64,000 nt of DNA from JAKFEW01 sp036675505 (lineage in GTDB: Bacteria; Cyanobacteriota; Sericytochromatia; S15B-MN24; JAQBPE01). This document shows, piece by piece, positions 8,189-16,425 of this stretch (position 1 is its first letter; every line of letters starts with the position of its first letter). Both the position numbers and the translations under genes were made by a program. The notes under the pieces were generated by a model that was given only the letters and a program-made list of their open reading frames with translations, was not told the DNA's origin and ran no database searches. The stretch lies in contig JAKFEW010000021.1 in the NCBI GenBank assembly GCA_036675505.1, forward strand, positions 1-64,000, in the 5' to 3' direction.

Positions 8189-9481
8189 ATGGCGCTGATC
8201 AAAGGCTCCAATCTACGGTATACCGAGTCGGCGGCGATCGTCGGCGCGGACGTCATTCCGGCGACGGAGCCCGACGAGGGAACGCTGACCGCAGTCGTCC
8301 CGCAGGCCGACGCAGGCGATGGCGAGCTCGAAGGCTTCGAGGCCGGCGACTGGGGCGACCTCGATCTCGAAGGCGGCGTCGACGACCTTTTTGCCACGAA
8401 CGAGGTGCCCGCCGACGACGCAGGCCCGGCCTGGGACGAGCCGATTCACGAGTTCGAGAAATCCCGCGAGCAGACGCTCTACGGCGCCAACGACGCGGCC
8501 GACATCGACGCCAACGCGTTCGGCGAGCAAATCCAGAACAACGCCGGCCTCATCATGACCACCACGCTGGAAGACGTGCAGGCCGAACTCGAGGCCGCCA
8601 ACCCCGAGGGCGACTTCGGCAAGGTGATGCCCTACATCCAGCGCCGCGTGGCGGTCGAGCTGGACCTCGAGCTCGTCGGCACGGTCAGCGAAATCCGCTG
8701 GACGCATTTGCAGCGAGCCGAAAAGGAAATCGTCGCGGGCGCCGAGGAGATCGCTCAGGGCATCGAGGCCCAGCACCCGCCCGAGACCTTCGGCGAGCTG
8801 ATGGCGCAGCGCGAAGCGATACTCTCCGAGGCCAGGCTCGAGGCCGAGCGGCTCATGATGGAAGCGATGACGCGCTCCGCCGAGACCATGGCGCAGGCCG
8901 AGCAGGCCCAGGCGGCCACGATGCTCGAGCTCGAGAAGGAGAAGCACCGCATCCTCGAGGAGCTGCGCGAGCAGGCGTACACCGACGGCTACAACGAGGG
9001 CAAGGCCGCCGGCGAGGCCGAGGCCGCGCAGTACGTCTCCGAAGCGCTGCAGAAGCTCAACGAGATCGCCGTCGCGTTCCCGACCGCCGTGAAGCAGAAC
9101 GAGGAGAAGCTCGTGACGCTGGCGCTCGAGATCGCGAAGAAGGTCATCCAGGACGAAATCGCGCTTCAGCCGGAGATCGTGCAGCGCACGGTCGAGACGG
9201 CCCTCAAGCGCGTGTCGGACCTCGAGCAGGTGGTCGTGAAGGTCAACCCGCTCGACCTCGACATGATCCTGCCGAAGCAGGAGAGCTTCAAGGCGCTCGT
9301 GCCGGACGTGCAGAACTTCTCGATCGAAGGCAGCCACACCATCCAGCGTGGCGGCTGCGTGATCGAGACGAACTCGGGCAGCATCAACGCCACGATCCAG
9401 GTGCAGCTCGGCATCGTCGAGGAGCTGTTCCGCAACGTTCGTGCCGAGTACGAAGAGGAAATCCTCGGGGAGCTGAGCTGA
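8189..9481 (+). CDS. fliH: Flagellar assembly protein FliH, with long acidic N-terminal extension
   Basis: The peripheral stator of the flagellar export ATPase. The C-terminal third (EKLVTLALEIAKKVIQDEI and the strand ending IQRGGCVIETNSGSINATI) is the FliH/YscL domain. A long coiled coil (about residues 170-290, Glu/Ala/Gln rich, with YTDGYNEGKAAGEAEAA) precedes it. The first 130 residues are acidic and unusual, so the protein is about 430 residues instead of the usual 230-280. I prefer the ATG at 8189, preceded by GGAGG, over an ATG at 8159 that has no ribosome site. fliI begins on the base after the stop. Confidence 0.9.
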   Translation: MALIKGSNLRYTESAAIVGADVIPATEPDEGTLTAVVPQADAGDGELEGFEAGDWGDLDLEGGVDDLFATNEVPADDAGPAWDEPIHEFEKSREQTLYGANDAADIDANAFGEQIQNNAGLIMTTTLEDVQAELEAANPEGDFGKVMPYIQRRVAVELDLELVGTVSEIRWTHLQRAEKEIVAGAEEIAQGIEAQHPPETFGELMAQREAILSEARLEAERLMMEAMTRSAETMAQAEQAQAATMLELEKEKHRILEELREQAYTDGYNEGKAAGEAEAAQYVSEALQKLNEIAVAFPTAVKQNEEKLVTLALEIAKKVIQDEIALQPEIVQRTVETALKRVSDLEQVVVKVNPLDLDMILPKQESFKALVPDVQNFSIEGSHTIQRGGCVIETNSGSINATIQVQLGIVEELFRNVRAEYEEEILGELS

Positions 9482-10813
9482 ATGAGCGCGGAAAGCGACG
9501 TCCGTTTCGACTACGACAACTACATGTTCGCGCTCAAGGGCGTCGACACCGTGCGCGCCAAAGGCTCGGTGGTGCAGCTGATCGGCCTCGTCATCGAGGC
9601 GCTCCTGCAGGGCGTGCGCATCGGCGAGCTATGCTACATCCGCTCGAACGACAAGACGCGCATCTTCCCCGCCGAGGTGGTGGGCTTCAAGGCCCGCCGC
9701 GTGCTGCTGATGCCGCTCGCGGACATCCAGGGCATCGGTGCCGGCTGTGAGGTCGTGGCGACCAACCGCCTGGTCTCGGTGAAGGTGGGCCCCAAGCTGC
9801 TCGGCCGCATCGTCGACGGCATCGGAAACCCGATGGACGGCAAGGGCCCGATCATCGCGGATACCGAGTACCCACTCGACGCCGCGCCGCCCAACCCGAT
9901 CCGCCGCGCGCGCATCACCAACATCATGCCGGTCGGCGTGCGCGCCATCGATGCCTTCCTCACCTACGGCGAGGGCCAGCGCATTGGCCTCTTCGCGGGC
10001 TCCGGCGTCGGCAAATCGACGCTGCTCGGCATGATTGCGCGCAACGCGAAGGCCGACATCAACGTCCTGTGCCTGGTCGGCGAGCGCGGCCGCGAGGTGA
10101 ACGAGTTCATCGAGGACTCGATGGGCGCCGAGGGGATGGCCCGCTCGATCGTGGTCTGCGCCACCTCGGACATGTCCTCGCTGCTGCGCATGAAGGCGCC
10201 GCAGACGGCCTCGGCGATCGCCGAGTACTTCCGCGACCAGGGCAAGAAGGTCTTCTTGATGATGGACTCGGTCACGCGCTTCGCGATGGCGCAGCGCGAG
10301 GTCGGCCTCGCGATCGGCGAGCCGCCATCCACGAAGGGCTACACGCCTTCGGTGTTCGCGATGCTGCCGCGCCTGCTCGAGCGGGCGGGCATGTCCGACC
10401 GCGGCTCGATCACGGCGCTCTACACGGTGCTGGTCGAGGGCGGCGACATGGAAGACCCGATCGCCGACGCCGTCCGCGGCATCCTCGACGGCCACATCAT
10501 CATGGACCGCAAGATCGCCTCGCAGGGCATCTACCCGGCGATCGACGTGCTGCCGAGCGTCAGCCGCCTCATCACGCAGTTGATGCCCAAGCCGCAGTAC
10601 AAGGCCCAGCAGCAGGTGCGCAAGATGATGGCCGACATGCGCGAGGTCGCGGACATGCTGACGATCGGCGCCTACGTGCGCGGCTCCAACCCGGACTATG
10701 ACCGGGCGATCGCCATGAAAGAGTTGGTCAAGGAATTCTGCGCCCAGGGCATCGACGAGCCGAGCACGCTCGAGGACGCCTGGGCGACGACCCGGATGCT
10801 GTCGGGAACCTAG
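9482..10813 (+). CDS. fliI: Flagellar type III export ATPase FliI
   Basis: 443 residues, usual length. Hexameric ATPase that unloads export substrates at the flagellar base. Visible: Walker A GSGVGKST (about residues 173-180), LVGERGREVNEF, Walker B-like VFLMMDSVTRFAMAQREVG, and GEPPSTKGYTPSVFAMLP, all specific to FliI/YscN rather than F1-beta. It begins directly after the fliH stop. The usual partners fliF, fliG and fliJ are not adjacent: a convergent gene follows within 32 bases, so the fliFGHIJ block is split in this genome. Confidence 0.96.
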   Translation: MSAESDVRFDYDNYMFALKGVDTVRAKGSVVQLIGLVIEALLQGVRIGELCYIRSNDKTRIFPAEVVGFKARRVLLMPLADIQGIGAGCEVVATNRLVSVKVGPKLLGRIVDGIGNPMDGKGPIIADTEYPLDAAPPNPIRRARITNIMPVGVRAIDAFLTYGEGQRIGLFAGSGVGKSTLLGMIARNAKADINVLCLVGERGREVNEFIEDSMGAEGMARSIVVCATSDMSSLLRMKAPQTASAIAEYFRDQGKKVFLMMDSVTRFAMAQREVGLAIGEPPSTKGYTPSVFAMLPRLLERAGMSDRGSITALYTVLVEGGDMEDPIADAVRGILDGHIIMDRKIASQGIYPAIDVLPSVSRLITQLMPKPQYKAQQQVRKMMADMREVADMLTIGAYVRGSNPDYDRAIAMKELVKEFCAQGIDEPSTLEDAWATTRMLSGT

Positions 10814-10844
10814 CCCTCTCCTAGCCCTCTCGGGGGAGATGGCG

Positions 10845-11849
10845 CTACAGCTTCAGGCGTCGCCGGCCTGCAAGACGCCGCCGCCGACGTTCCGCCCGCT
10901 CGGAGGCGGCGATCGCCTCCGCTCGCCGCTGCGCCGCCGCCCGGGCCGCGCGCCGCGAGGCCGCAGCCGCTGCCGCGGCTTGCGCCTTCTCGGCCCGGAT
11001 GATGCGGCTGTCCTTCTTGAATGCCGTCTTGGCCTGCTCCGCGCGCCGCCAATCGGCCTCGCGCAGGCGGCGCAGCACGCCCCAGCTGCCTTCGCTCGTC
11101 ACGCTGCGGACGATTTGCAGCGCCTGGCCGTAGTCGCCCCGCGCGGCCGCGAGGTCGGCCTGGGCCACGATCTCGGCGGCGCGGGCCTCCTGCACGCGGG
11201 CACGCAGGCGCATCGCGGCCGGGTACAGCGGGTCGGTAGGGCCGATGCCCGCGGTCAGGTTCAACGCGGCGCGGTGGTCGCCGCCCGCCGCCGCGTCGTG
11301 GGCCTCGAGCAGCGCGCGCTCCGCGATCTCGGCGGGCGCGACGGTGCCGAGCACCTCGCGCGCCTCATCGAAGCGCCGCCTGGCGGCCAGCCAGTCGGCC
11401 TTCTGACGCGCGATCTTCGGCTTCGAGAGCGGCAGCACGAAGGGCCCGACCAGGGTCTCGGCGTACTCGCCATCGACCTTGCGCCCCACGGTGAGGGTCA
11501 CCGCATCGCGGTCGGCCGAAAAGGCCTGCAGGAGCTGGTTCAGGTCGAGGTCCTCGATCGCCTTGCCGTCCACCGCCGCCACGCGCACGCGGTAGCGGGC
11601 CGGCGACGGCACGTCGGCCAACGCGGCGGGCGAGTCGGTCGCCACCGAGCGCACCAGCACCATCGACGGCGTCGACTGCACCATGAGACCCGTCTCGCCC
11701 AGCTTGCCGGTATAGCGGAAACGGATTGCGAGCCCCATGTTGCCGGGCGCCGTGGTCAACGGGTCAGCCGGTGACGCGACGGCCAGCGGGGCAGGCAAGA
11801 CGCAGCTCGCCGCGAGGGCCACCGTGAAGATTGCGCGCAGCAGTTGCAA
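10845..11849 (-). CDS. Secreted PDZ-like protein with basic helical tail
   Basis: 334 residues. A Sec signal peptide (LLRAIFTVALAASCVLPAP...VAS) is followed by a PDZ-like domain (about 35-140; SMVLVRSVATDSPAALADV and RVAAVDGKAIEDLDL resemble PDZ strands), a helical, possibly TPR-like part (about 140-270), and an Ala/Arg-rich tail ending RRRRLAGRRRLKL. The start is a TTG four bases after the stop of the upstream permease gene. A GTG at 11822 is in frame but would cut the signal. It is the last gene of the peptide transporter operon. Its role is unknown; a periplasmic scaffold is possible. Confidence 0.6.
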   Translation of the reverse strand: MQLLRAIFTVALAASCVLPAPLAVASPADPLTTAPGNMGLAIRFRYTGKLGETGLMVQSTPSMVLVRSVATDSPAALADVPSPARYRVRVAAVDGKAIEDLDLNQLLQAFSADRDAVTLTVGRKVDGEYAETLVGPFVLPLSKPKIARQKADWLAARRRFDEAREVLGTVAPAEIAERALLEAHDAAAGGDHRAALNLTAGIGPTDPLYPAAMRLRARVQEARAAEIVAQADLAAARGDYGQALQIVRSVTSEGSWGVLRRLREADWRRAEQAKTAFKKDSRIIRAEKAQAAAAAAASRRAARAAAQRRAEAIAASERAERRRRRLAGRRRLKL

Positions 11850-11853
11850 CGGC

Positions 11854-13029
11854 CTATACCCGCGACTTCGCGTCGAAGGCGTCGCGGATGCCGTCGCCGA
11901 AGAAGTTGAAGGCCGCGACCGTGGCGACGATGAAGAAGCCGGGGATGATCAGCCAGGGGTGGAGCGTCAGGCTCGAGATGCTCCGCGCGTCTTCGAGCAG
12001 GTTGCCCCAGCTCGCCGCCGGCTGCTGGACGCCCAGACCGATCATCGAGAGCGCCGACTCGCCGAGGATGAAGTTCGGCACCATCAGCGAGGCCGAGATC
12101 GTGACCCACGTGGCGGTCTGCGGCAGGATGTGGCGCGTGATCACCCACAGCGAGCTCGCGCCGGCCGCGAGGCTGGCCTCGACGTATTCCTGCGAGCGCA
12201 GCGCGAGCACCTGGCCGCGAATCACGCGCGCAAGGCTGGTCCAGCCGATCAGCGACATGATGAGCACGATCAGCACGTACCGCTCGGACGGCGAGATGTC
12301 CCACTTGTACGTGACGCCGAAGAGGAAGAGCAAGAGATAGAAGCTCGGGAAGGCCATCAACGCTTCCACGATACGCATCAGGATGTTGTCGACCCAGCCG
12401 CCGAAGTAGCCGGAGATGCCGCCGATCAGCATCCCGATCGGGATGACGATGAAGATGGCCATGACGCCGACCGTCAGGCTGATGGTCGCGCCGTAGAGCG
12501 TGCGCGAGAAGATGTCGCGGCCGGCCTGGTCCGTGCCGAAGAGGTAGATGCCGGCCGGTGCGTCGACGCCGAAGAGGTGGGTCTTCAGGGGGATGAGGCC
12601 GACGAGCTTGTAGTCGTCCCCCGGCACGAAGAGCTTCACGTAATACTTTTGCGAGCGATCGACCACCAGGCGCTCGGCGCCGGTCTCCTGGTCGAGCGTA
12701 ACCTCGGCGTTGCGCACGAAGAGGCCCCCCCCATCCGCGAGGATCCGCGTGGGCGGCATGAACGAGCGCTCGCGGTTCTCGGTGGCCTCGCCATAGGGGG
12801 CGAGGAAGCCACCGAAGATCATCATCAGGTAGAGCACGGCCAGCACCACCAGGCTGGCGACGGCCATGCGGTGCTTGAAGAACCGGCGCAGGATGCGCTG
12901 GCGCGTCGAGACCATCGGCGGCAGGTCGTCCGCGACGCGCGTGATGGTGGGCGCCACCGGGAGCGCGGCCGGCGGGGTGGCGGCGCCGGCCTCGTGCGGC
13001 TGGGCGGGCAGGTTGGTGGGTTCGGACAT
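11854..13029 (-). CDS. Oligopeptide/dipeptide ABC transporter permease, OppC/DppC type
   Basis: 391 residues, longer than usual because of a Pro/Ala-rich cytoplasmic N-terminus (about 50 residues) and a large periplasmic loop (about 85-155) between the first helix and the transport domain. The core has GTDQAGRDIFSRTLYG, the hallmark start of the OppC domain, and the EAA loop YVEASLAAGASSLWVITRHI, followed by LGVQQPAASWGNLL. It forms the membrane channel with the OppB-type partner, whose stop is just before its start. No ATPase gene of this transporter is present in the window. Confidence 0.92.
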   Translation of the reverse strand: MSEPTNLPAQPHEAGAATPPAALPVAPTITRVADDLPPMVSTRQRILRRFFKHRMAVASLVVLAVLYLMMIFGGFLAPYGEATENRERSFMPPTRILADGGGLFVRNAEVTLDQETGAERLVVDRSQKYYVKLFVPGDDYKLVGLIPLKTHLFGVDAPAGIYLFGTDQAGRDIFSRTLYGATISLTVGVMAIFIVIPIGMLIGGISGYFGGWVDNILMRIVEALMAFPSFYLLLFLFGVTYKWDISPSERYVLIVLIMSLIGWTSLARVIRGQVLALRSQEYVEASLAAGASSLWVITRHILPQTATWVTISASLMVPNFILGESALSMIGLGVQQPAASWGNLLEDARSISSLTLHPWLIIPGFFIVATVAAFNFFGDGIRDAFDAKSRV

Positions 13030-13032
13030 CGC

Positions 13033-14001
13033 CTAAGCCTCCAGCTTGATGCGCGGATCGGCGATCCCGAGCAGCACGTCCGCGAGCAGGTTGCCGAACA
13101 GCAGCATCAGCGCGCCGATCATCATGCCGGCCATCGCGAGCGGCATATCGAAGGATTGCAAGGCGTCGAGCATCATCTGGCCGAGGCCGGGCCAGCCGAC
13201 GATGATCTCGACCAGGGCGAAGCCCGAGAGCAGGCCCGCGATGTCGTAGCCGAGGATGGTGATCATCGGGTTGATCGCGTTGCGGACCGCGTGCTTGTAG
13301 ATGACGGTACCCTCCGGCAGGCCCTTCGCCCGCGCCATGCGCACGTAGTCCTCGGCGAGCACGTCGAGCAAGTTGCCGCGCATGCGGCGCTGGAGGATCG
13401 CGATCGTGCCGATGGTGACGGCGATCGTCGGCACGACGAGGTGCCTGGCGAGGTCGAGGGCCTGACCGAAGAAGCCCATCTCGGCGAAGGTCGCGCTCGT
13501 CATGCCGCCGACCGGCAGCACGCCCGTCTTGGCGGCGGCGAAGAGCAACAGCAACGCCAGGAAGAACTCCGGCACGCCCAGCGCCGTGAACGTGATGATC
13601 GAAAACACCTTGTCGGGCAGCGAATACTTGTGCACCGCTGCATAGATGCCGAGCGGAACGGCGATCAGCCAAGTCAGGATCAGCGCGGCCACGCCGAGCA
13701 CCAGGGTCGCGCCCAGGCGCTGGAAGATCAGGCTGTTCACGGGCGTACGGTACCGGTAGGAGTCGCCCATATTGCCGACCGCGAAGCCCGCCACCCATTT
13801 GACGTATTGCACGGGCAAGGGCTGATCGAGGCCGAGCCGGTGGCGCTCGGCCTCGATGCGCTCGCGGGTCATCGACGGGTCGGACATGCGCGCCGTGAGG
13901 TGATCACCCGGCGCCAGCTTGCTGATGCCGAAGGTGATCATCGAGATGATGATCAACAGGGGGATCATGTGGAGCAGCCGCTTGAGTACGTAGCGAAGCA
14001 A
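13033..14001 (-). CDS. Oligopeptide/dipeptide ABC transporter permease, OppB/DppB type
   Basis: 322 residues from a TTG start at 14001 that has AGGAGG five bases upstream; this gives the normal OppB N-terminus LRYVLKRLLHMIPLL. An ATG-containing extension further upstream reads through intergenic sequence and is unlikely. Visible: the EAA loop DYVRMARAKGLPEGTVIYKH, and FSGFALVEIIVGWPGLG-like segment before the last helix. It lies 110 bases after the binding-protein gene and is followed closely by the OppC-type gene. Confidence 0.92.
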   Translation of the reverse strand: MLRYVLKRLLHMIPLLIIISMITFGISKLAPGDHLTARMSDPSMTRERIEAERHRLGLDQPLPVQYVKWVAGFAVGNMGDSYRYRTPVNSLIFQRLGATLVLGVAALILTWLIAVPLGIYAAVHKYSLPDKVFSIITFTALGVPEFFLALLLLFAAAKTGVLPVGGMTSATFAEMGFFGQALDLARHLVVPTIAVTIGTIAILQRRMRGNLLDVLAEDYVRMARAKGLPEGTVIYKHAVRNAINPMITILGYDIAGLLSGFALVEIIVGWPGLGQMMLDALQSFDMPLAMAGMMIGALMLLFGNLLADVLLGIADPRIKLEA

Positions 14002-14111
14002 ACCGACCTCCTGGCACCAGCAACCGGGCGTGGGATACGCCCGGTTAGCTGATTTCGGGCATTCGCCCACATCTTACCCAGTTCGCGCGGCTTGCGCGCG
14101 CCGGGGGGGTG

Positions 14112-15980
14112 CTACTTGCGGTAGATTTCCCAGGCGTTCCAGCTGATGCCCAGCGAGTTGTAGGGGTTCGGGCGGGTGTTGCCGAGCGTGTTGCGAATGG
14201 CCACCGTGTAATTGAAGACCGGCAAGAAGATCATCGGCTGCTCCTTCATGACGAGCTGCTGGAACTCTGCGTAAATCGCCTTGCGCTTCTCCTCGTCGAG
14301 CGTGGACGCGCCTTCCGAGAAGAGCTCGTCGATGCGCTTCTCCCAGGGGTAGGTCGGGGTCTTCCGCGCGGTGTCCAGGTTGAAGAAGTGCGCCTGGCCG
14401 TTGCTGGTCCACAGGTGCGCCACGCCGTGCGGCTCGATGCCGGCGCCCCAGGCGCCGATGACGGCCTCCCAATCCTTCGATTCGTGGGTGCGGGCGATGT
14501 GCACGTTGAAGGTGACCTGCTGCATCTTCATCGTGATGCCGAGCTTCTTGAGGTCCTGGATGATCATGTTGGCCTCGAGCTCGCCGTCCTTGAAGCCGAC
14601 CTGGTGCAGCTGGGTGAAGACGACCGGGTGGCCGTCCTTGTCCTTGAGCGTGTCGCCTTCCTTCTTGAAGCCGGCTTCGGTGAGGAGCGCCATGGCCTTG
14701 TCGCGATCCAGCGCGTACGTGGGCACCGTCGGATCGTAGTAGGGGCTCTTCTGGAAGATCGGCGAGTTCTGCTCGGCCGCCATGCCGCGGAAGACGTTCT
14801 TGATGATCGCCTGACGGTCGATCGCGTAGCTGATCGCCTGCCGGAAGCGCGTGTCCTGGAACCACTTGAGCTTGATCGGGTCAACGTACGGCTTGCCGTC
14901 CTTGTTCTTGCCGGGGTTCAGGTTGAAGCTGAAGTAGCTCGTGCGGAAGTCGGGCCCGGCGTTCACGATCGAGAAGTTGCCCTGCTGCTCCAGCGGCTTC
15001 ATGTAGGCGAAGTCCTTGCCGGGCAGCCACTGGGCGTCGGTCTCGCCCGCCTTGAACTTGAGGATCGCCCGGTCGAGGTTGTTGAGGAACGGCACGACCA
15101 GCTTGTCGAGGTACGGCAGGGGCTGCTTGTGCCGGTTCGTGCGGAAGTAATGCGGGTTGCGCTTGAAGATGATGCGCTCGCCCGGCGCGTATCGCTCGGG
15201 GATCCAGGCGCCGTTGCCGACGATCGTGTTGATCGGCGCGTCCACGCCCCACTTCGAGTTCGAGAGCGGCTTGCCGGCAGGGCCCTTGCTCCGCGCCCAG
15301 GGGCCGAACACGTGCTCCGGCATGATGATCACGCCTGAGGCGGTCGTCCGCAGGAAGGGCGCGAAGGGCTTGGGCAGGGTGAAGACGACCGTGTAGTCGT
15401 CGGTCTTGGTGACCTTGGGCAGCACGCCGTCGATCTTGACGATGTCCCGCGCGTCCCAGGGGATTTCCTTGTTGCCCATCAGCTCGCCGAAGGTGAAGAC
15501 CACGTCATTCGCCGTCACAGGCTTGCCGTCCCACCACTTCACGCCCTTGCGCATATGGAACGTGTAGATCTTGCCGTCTTCGCTGACCTGCCAGTCCTTG
15601 GCGAGCACCGGCTCCACCTCGTAGGACGTCGCGTCCTCCTCGCAGAGCATCTCGAACATGTAGGTGATGAAGCGGTTCGACGTCGCGTCGACCGCCATCG
15701 TCGCGTTGAACGTCTTGGGATCCTCGTACGCGCCCGCGATCAGCTGGCCGCCGTACTTGCCGGCCGGCATGTCCTCGATGCGGGCGTCGGCCAGGTCGGC
15801 GTCGAGCGCCGGCGCGTTGGCCGCGGGGCCGGTATCGGCCGCCATCGTCGCCGCCGCGGATGGCTGGCTTGCACCCGGGCTCGCGCCCTTCGTGGTGCCC
15901 TGGTCGGCTTCCTCGGGGCAGCCGGTGAGGGTGGTCAGGATCGCCACCGCGAGGGCGGGGCCGAGCTGGGAATGGCGCAT
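14112..15980 (-). CDS. Peptide ABC transporter substrate-binding lipoprotein (SBP family 5)
   Basis: 622 residues. Lipoprotein signal with lipobox LTGC, then an Ala/Ser/Thr-rich linker and a family 5 solute-binding fold: VEPVLAKDWQVSEDGKIYTF, RKGVKWWDGKPVTANDVVFT, RQAISYAIDRQAIIKNVF. Captures peptides or similar solutes for the two permeases downstream. AGGAG seven bases before the ATG supports the start. A strong hairpin with a T tract lies directly upstream, between this gene and secG, so expression may depend on read-through or on a promoter inside the 88-base gap. Confidence 0.93.
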   Translation of the reverse strand: MRHSQLGPALAVAILTTLTGCPEEADQGTTKGASPGASQPSAAATMAADTGPAANAPALDADLADARIEDMPAGKYGGQLIAGAYEDPKTFNATMAVDATSNRFITYMFEMLCEEDATSYEVEPVLAKDWQVSEDGKIYTFHMRKGVKWWDGKPVTANDVVFTFGELMGNKEIPWDARDIVKIDGVLPKVTKTDDYTVVFTLPKPFAPFLRTTASGVIIMPEHVFGPWARSKGPAGKPLSNSKWGVDAPINTIVGNGAWIPERYAPGERIIFKRNPHYFRTNRHKQPLPYLDKLVVPFLNNLDRAILKFKAGETDAQWLPGKDFAYMKPLEQQGNFSIVNAGPDFRTSYFSFNLNPGKNKDGKPYVDPIKLKWFQDTRFRQAISYAIDRQAIIKNVFRGMAAEQNSPIFQKSPYYDPTVPTYALDRDKAMALLTEAGFKKEGDTLKDKDGHPVVFTQLHQVGFKDGELEANMIIQDLKKLGITMKMQQVTFNVHIARTHESKDWEAVIGAWGAGIEPHGVAHLWTSNGQAHFFNLDTARKTPTYPWEKRIDELFSEGASTLDEEKRKAIYAEFQQLVMKEQPMIFLPVFNYTVAIRNTLGNTRPNPYNSLGISWNAWEIYRK

Positions 15981-15991
15981 GGGCGGGCTCC

Positions 15992-16033
15992 TGTAAAACG
16001 GCGGCCAGCCTCCCGACGTGGGGAGGCTGGCCG
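15992..16033 (-). terminator. Intrinsic terminator of secG, directly upstream of the peptide-binding gene
   Basis: A 13-bp perfect stem (16002-16014 with 16021-16033, core GGCCAGCCTCCC) and a six-base loop. Read on the minus strand it is followed by GCCGTTTTAC, a short T tract. It ends nine or so bases before the ribosome site of the binding-protein gene. Confidence 0.8.
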
Positions 16034-16068
16034 TGGCTAGGGTGCGACGTTAGCGACGATGCGCAAGG

Positions 16069-16305
16069 CTACTTGTGGTAGGACAGGAAACCGAGGACGA
16101 TGGCGTCCAGGGCCCAGAGAATCGCCACGGTTGTCGCGAAGCGGTTGAGGCCGGCCTCGACGCCCTTCTGGCTGCCGAAGACCTTGGCGCCGCCGCCCAT
16201 GGCGCCGATGCCCTCGCCCTTGGCGGAGTGCAGCATCACGGCGACGATGAGCATGACCGACAGGATGACCTGCACGATTTTCAACGCGAGCATGTAATCG
16301 ATCAT
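16069..16305 (-). CDS. secG: Preprotein translocase subunit SecG
   Basis: 78 residues with two membrane helices (LKIVQVILSVMLIVAVMLHS and the C-terminal VAILWALDAIVLGFLS) around the conserved glycine-rich loop SAKGEGIGAMGGG. It supports SecYE during protein export. The ATG at 16305 with AAGGG upstream gives the usual short N-terminus; an in-frame start further upstream would add an unrelated 28 residues. A terminator follows. Confidence 0.93.
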   Translation of the reverse strand: MIDYMLALKIVQVILSVMLIVAVMLHSAKGEGIGAMGGGAKVFGSQKGVEAGLNRFATTVAILWALDAIVLGFLSYHK

Positions 16306-16425
16306 GGTGGCCCTTGGAACGAGGCGTCGCGGGGCGACGCCGGGATAACCGAACGTTTCTATATACCACGCCGCAACGGCGGGCGTCAAACGCGCCCGCC
16401 GTCTAGTTTTCCGGACTTCGGCCGA

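Noticed and set aside
11756..13798. A 680-residue minus-strand frame overlapping the two peptide permease genes
   Set aside because: It is the wrong frame of the same strand; the permease frames carry EAA loops and membrane helices.
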